6,910 nt of DNA from Oscillospiraceae bacterium (lineage in GTDB: Bacteria > Bacillota > Clostridia > UMGS1810). The stretch lies in NCBI GenBank assembly GCA_022769845.1, contig JALEIO010000122.1, forward strand, positions 1-6,910. Direction: 5' to 3'. Shown here in pieces: positions 4,709-6,910 of this stretch (its first letter is position 1; each line of letters begins with the position of its first letter). Position numbers and translations under genes: made by a program. The notes below the pieces were generated by a model, which worked only from the letters and a program-made list of their open reading frames with translations, searched no databases and was not told the DNA's origin.

Positions 4709-5668
4709 ATGCCATTGGTAGATATGTCAGTTGATGAATTATTTAAGTACAAGGGAATTTCTCCATGTCCAAAGGATATAGACGAATATTGGGATACAGC
4801 ACTTGCTGAAATGAATTCTCTAAATCATAATGCCGAGTTTATAAAAAAGGAATTTCCGTCAAAAGCGGCAGATATGTATGATTTGTATTATACAGGCACG
4901 AAAAATGCCAGAATTTATGCTAAAGTTGCAGTTCCAAAAAATAAAGAAGGAAAGATGCCGGCGGTTTTGATGTTTCATGGCCTTTCAGGTTCATCCTGTG
5001 AGTGGAGCGGACTTTTAAAGTATGCTTCACAAGGATATGTTGTTGCATTTATGGATGTGAGAGGTCAGGGCGGATTGTCGGAAGATGTGGGTTCACCGGC
5101 GGGAACAACCTTTACAACACCTTTTACGAGAGGTCTTGACGGTGATAAACACGATCTTTTAATGCGTGATGTGTTTCTTGACACTGCGTTGCTTGCAAAA
5201 ATAATAATGGGACTTGATTATGTTGATGAAAGCCGTGTTGGAGTAACCGGGGGTTCACAGGGAGGCGGACTCAGTGTCGCTTGTGCTTGTCTTGTACCGG
5301 AAATCAAAAAATGTGCGCCGTGTTATCCATATCTTTCTGATTATAAACGTGTTTACGAAATGGATTTAAATAAAGGCGCATACGAGGGATTGAAATATTA
5401 TTTCAGACATTTTGACCCGACACATAAGCGTTTTGATGAAATATATGAAAAATTAGGATATATAGATATTCAAAACATTGCAAAACGGATGAGGGCAGAA
5501 CTCTTGATGTTTACAGGGCTTATGGATACTACTTGCCCTCCGTCTACGCAGTTTGCAATGTATAATAAGGTCACCTCGAAAAAAGAGGTTGTCTTTTACC
5601 CTGAATACGGACACGAAGGACTTAAAGGGTCGGAAGACCGTATCTTTGAATTTCTCAGTGACCTATAA
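4709..5668 (+). CDS. Acetyl esterase, CE7 family (acetylxylan esterase / cephalosporin-C deacetylase type)
   Basis: A 319-residue alpha/beta hydrolase of typical CE7 length, without a signal peptide, so cytoplasmic. CE7 enzymes remove acetyl groups from short xylo-oligosaccharides and, loosely, cephalosporin C. Family signatures are all present: MPLVDM at the N-terminus, HGLSGSS (90-96) near the oxyanion region, RGQGG (118-122), GGSQGGG (181-187) with nucleophile Ser183, Asp273 in GLMDTTCPPST, and GHE (301-303) with His302. The catalytic triad is therefore complete. The gene has its own promoter and a modest GAGAAG ribosome binding site at 4697-4702. Its proline codons differ from the neighbours (CCA 5 of 15, CCC 0 of 15; metK has CCA 0 of 15, CCC 7 of 15), which hints at later acquisition. 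No sugar transporter or glycosidase lies beside it in this window. Confidence 0.93.
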   Translation: MPLVDMSVDELFKYKGISPCPKDIDEYWDTALAEMNSLNHNAEFIKKEFPSKAADMYDLYYTGTKNARIYAKVAVPKNKEGKMPAVLMFHGLSGSSCEWSGLLKYASQGYVVAFMDVRGQGGLSEDVGSPAGTTFTTPFTRGLDGDKHDLLMRDVFLDTALLAKIIMGLDYVDESRVGVTGGSQGGGLSVACACLVPEIKKCAPCYPYLSDYKRVYEMDLNKGAYEGLKYYFRHFDPTHKRFDEIYEKLGYIDIQNIAKRMRAELLMFTGLMDTTCPPSTQFAMYNKVTSKKEVVFYPEYGHEGLKGSEDRIFEFLSDL

Positions 5669-5699
5669 TAAAAGCGGCATCTGAATTGTTTAGTCTTTT

Positions 5700-5705
5700 T
5701 ATAAT
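5700..5705 (+). promoter_or_regulatory. Possible -10 element for yicC
   Basis: A perfect TATAAT lies 72 bases before the yicC start codon, but no acceptable -35 hexamer is found 16-18 bases upstream. It is the best candidate in the 108-base gap between the esterase and yicC. The site is AT-rich enough to arise by chance. Confidence 0.3.
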
Positions 5706-5736
5706 AATTTTATAGCTATGCGTATATGCATAATAG

Positions 5737-5764
5737 ATGCAAAAATGTTTGTTTTTGCATTTTT
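5737..5764 (+). terminator. Hairpin with short T-run just upstream of yicC
   Basis: ATGCAAAAA (5737-5745) pairs perfectly with TTTTTGCAT (5752-5760) around a 6-base loop, followed by TTTT then the GGGGGA ribosome binding site of yicC. It could end esterase transcripts, act as a weak attenuator for yicC, or simply shape the leader. The stem is AT-rich with only two G-C pairs and the T-run is short, so termination would be inefficient. Confidence 0.4.
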
Positions 5765-5776
5765 GGGGGAATATTT

Positions 5777-6655
5777 GTGATAAAGAGTATGACAGGCTAC
5801 GGTCAGTCGTCGTGCCAGTTTGACGATTACCGCATTACAGTCGAGCTAAAAACGGTTAACAACCGATATCTTGATACAAGTGTGAGGGTATACAAGCAGT
5901 ACTCTTTTGTTGAGGAGCTTGTGCGCGAATTAATTCCAAAGAAAATTTCGCGCGGCAAGGTGGACGCGGCAATTTTGTTTGACAATATAAAAAAAGATGA
6001 CAGAGTTGTAACGCTTAACCAAGAGGTTGCAAAAGGTTATTATGACGCACTTAAAAACATATCGGAAATTTTTGGGGTTGAAGATGACATTACTGCGTCG
6101 AAGCTGTCGGTTTTTCCCGATATTTTTACCGTTGAAAAAAAAGAGCAGGATAAAGAAAAAATAAGCGAAGATGTAAAAAAGGTTCTTTCCGAAGCGCTGG
6201 ACGATTTGACAAATTCAAGAGTTCGCGAGGGTGAAAGACTAAAAAAATTTTTTGATGAAAGCTTTGAAACAATGTCGGGTTTGGTGAATAAAATTGAAGC
6301 GCGTTCGCCCGAAACGATTACCGAGTATGCTGACAGAATAAAACAGAGGGTGGAGGATTTTACAAACGGTGTAACGCTTGACGAATCGCGCCTTCTTGCC
6401 GAGGTTTGTCTATATACCGACAAAATTAATATTACCGAGGAAATAACTCGTTTTCGAAGTCATTTAAACGAGATAAAAAATCTTGTTTTGAGTGATGTTC
6501 CCGTAGGCAGAAAGCTCGATTTTACCGTTCAGGAGCTCAACCGCGAAGCGAACACAATGGGTTCAAAGTGCAACGATTATGAAATAAGCCGCCTTGTTGT
6601 GGATTTAAAATCCGAAATTGAAAAGGTTCGTGAACAGGTTCAGAATATTGAATAG
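5777..6655 (+). CDS. yicC: YicC/YloC-family endoribonuclease
   Basis: A 292-residue cytoplasmic protein, the usual length. E. coli YicC is an endoribonuclease acting on small RNA; B. subtilis YloC is the orthologue. The N-terminal domain shows SMTGYG (4-9), ELKTVNNRYLD (23-33) and the basic KKISRGKVD (55-63). The centre has the conserved REGERL segment (150-155) and a helical stretch. The C-terminal domain (DUF1732) is nearly textbook: DKINITEEITRFRSHL (215-230), PVGRKLDF (242-249), QELNREANTMGSK (252-264) and the final KVREQVQNIE. I place the start at GTG 5777: it gives the family's M-I-x-SMTGYG beginning and has GGGGGA 6 bases upstream. An in-frame ATG at 5726 would add 17 unrelated residues read through the leader hairpin. 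remA follows 12 bases downstream, the standard Bacillota order, with gmk and rpoZ expected beyond. Confidence 0.95.
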   Translation: MIKSMTGYGQSSCQFDDYRITVELKTVNNRYLDTSVRVYKQYSFVEELVRELIPKKISRGKVDAAILFDNIKKDDRVVTLNQEVAKGYYDALKNISEIFGVEDDITASKLSVFPDIFTVEKKEQDKEKISEDVKKVLSEALDDLTNSRVREGERLKKFFDESFETMSGLVNKIEARSPETITEYADRIKQRVEDFTNGVTLDESRLLAEVCLYTDKINITEEITRFRSHLNEIKNLVLSDVPVGRKLDFTVQELNREANTMGSKCNDYEISRLVVDLKSEIEKVREQVQNIE

Positions 6656-6667
6656 GAAGAGGTCTTT

Positions 6668-6910
6668 ATGAAGCTTATTAATATTGGTTTTGGAAATATT
6701 GTTTCCGCAAACAGGCTTGTAGCTATTGTAAGTCCCGAAGCCGCGCCGATTAAAAGAATTATTCAGGGCGCGCGCGACAAGGGTATGCTTATTGACGCAA
6801 CAAGCGGCAGACGCACAAGAGCGGTTATTATTATGGACAGCGAGCATATAATTCTTTCTGCCGTTCAGCCCGAAACTGTTGCGGGAAGGCTTGAAAAGGA
6901 TTTGACGCTT
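6668..6910 (+). CDS. remA: RemA family (DUF370) regulatory protein, partial at right edge
   Basis: 81 codons are visible and the frame is still open at the window end; the family is usually about 85-95 residues, so only a few are missing. RemA of B. subtilis is a ring-forming DNA-binding protein that activates extracellular matrix genes. In clostridia the same protein is kept without that biofilm operon, so its role here is uncertain. Recognised features are the opening KLINIGFGNIVSANRLVAI (2-20), SPEAAPIKR (22-30) with basic residues expected for DNA contact, GRRTRAVIIMDSEHIILS (47-64) and the ending VQPETVAGRL. Its Shine-Dalgarno AGGAAGAGG (6654-6662) overlaps the yicC stop codon, 5 bases before the ATG, so expression is probably coupled to yicC. 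Confidence 0.93.
   Translation, partial: MKLINIGFGNIVSANRLVAIVSPEAAPIKRIIQGARDKGMLIDATSGRRTRAVIIMDSEHIILSAVQPETVAGRLEKDLTL

Noticed and set aside
5726..5776. YicC start at ATG 5726
   Set aside because: The added 17 residues come from the leader hairpin and do not match the family. GTG 5777 yields the canonical start with a strong ribosome binding site.

Overview
The window reads as chromosomal, mostly housekeeping DNA of a low-to-moderate GC Bacillota bacterium, most likely an uncultured or gut-type clostridium. The reasons are strong AAGGAG-type ribosome binding sites, A-rich coding sequence that keeps many GCG/GGC codons, the Firmicutes-type yicC-remA pair, and an ATGA-coupled tsaE-tsaB pair. 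All real genes lie on the + strand. No tRNA, rRNA, IS element, CRISPR array or prophage gene was seen.

Layout. (1) 3-1275: the tail of tsaE overlaps tsaB (tRNA t6A synthesis), followed by rpiB (pentose phosphate pathway). (2) 1272-1837: a promoter overlapping the rpiB stop codon, then a small membrane protein of the COG2426 / small multidrug export family. (3) 1838-2039: a 202-base gene-free stretch full of mutually exclusive base pairing, ending in the metK ribosome binding site and start codon. (4) 2040-3224: metK, S-adenosylmethionine synthetase. (5) 3249-4631: a hairpin that masks a ribosome binding site, a small membrane-anchored protein that resembles half of a GT-A glycosyltransferase fold, and a radical SAM enzyme of the TIGR01212 / YhcC / YtqA family. 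(6) 4644-5668: a well-formed promoter and a CE7 acetyl esterase whose proline codon use differs from its neighbours. (7) 5669-6910: a short leader with a hairpin, yicC (endoribonuclease family, GTG start) and the first 81 codons of remA, which runs off the window.

How the genes fit together. tsaE/tsaB belong to tRNA A37 modification, and the radical SAM family has been linked to wobble-uridine modification in Bacillus. MetK supplies the SAM that radical SAM enzymes need. The link between these genes is inference from proximity only.

The most interesting signal is the metK leader. A 10-bp hairpin plus an 8-bp loop-to-downstream pseudoknot competes with a 12-13 bp helix that would bury the metK start codon and part of its Shine-Dalgarno. 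It lacks the conserved core of the S-box (SAM-I) riboswitch and did not match any other SAM-sensing RNA I could recall. It is a candidate translational switch, possibly of an undescribed class.
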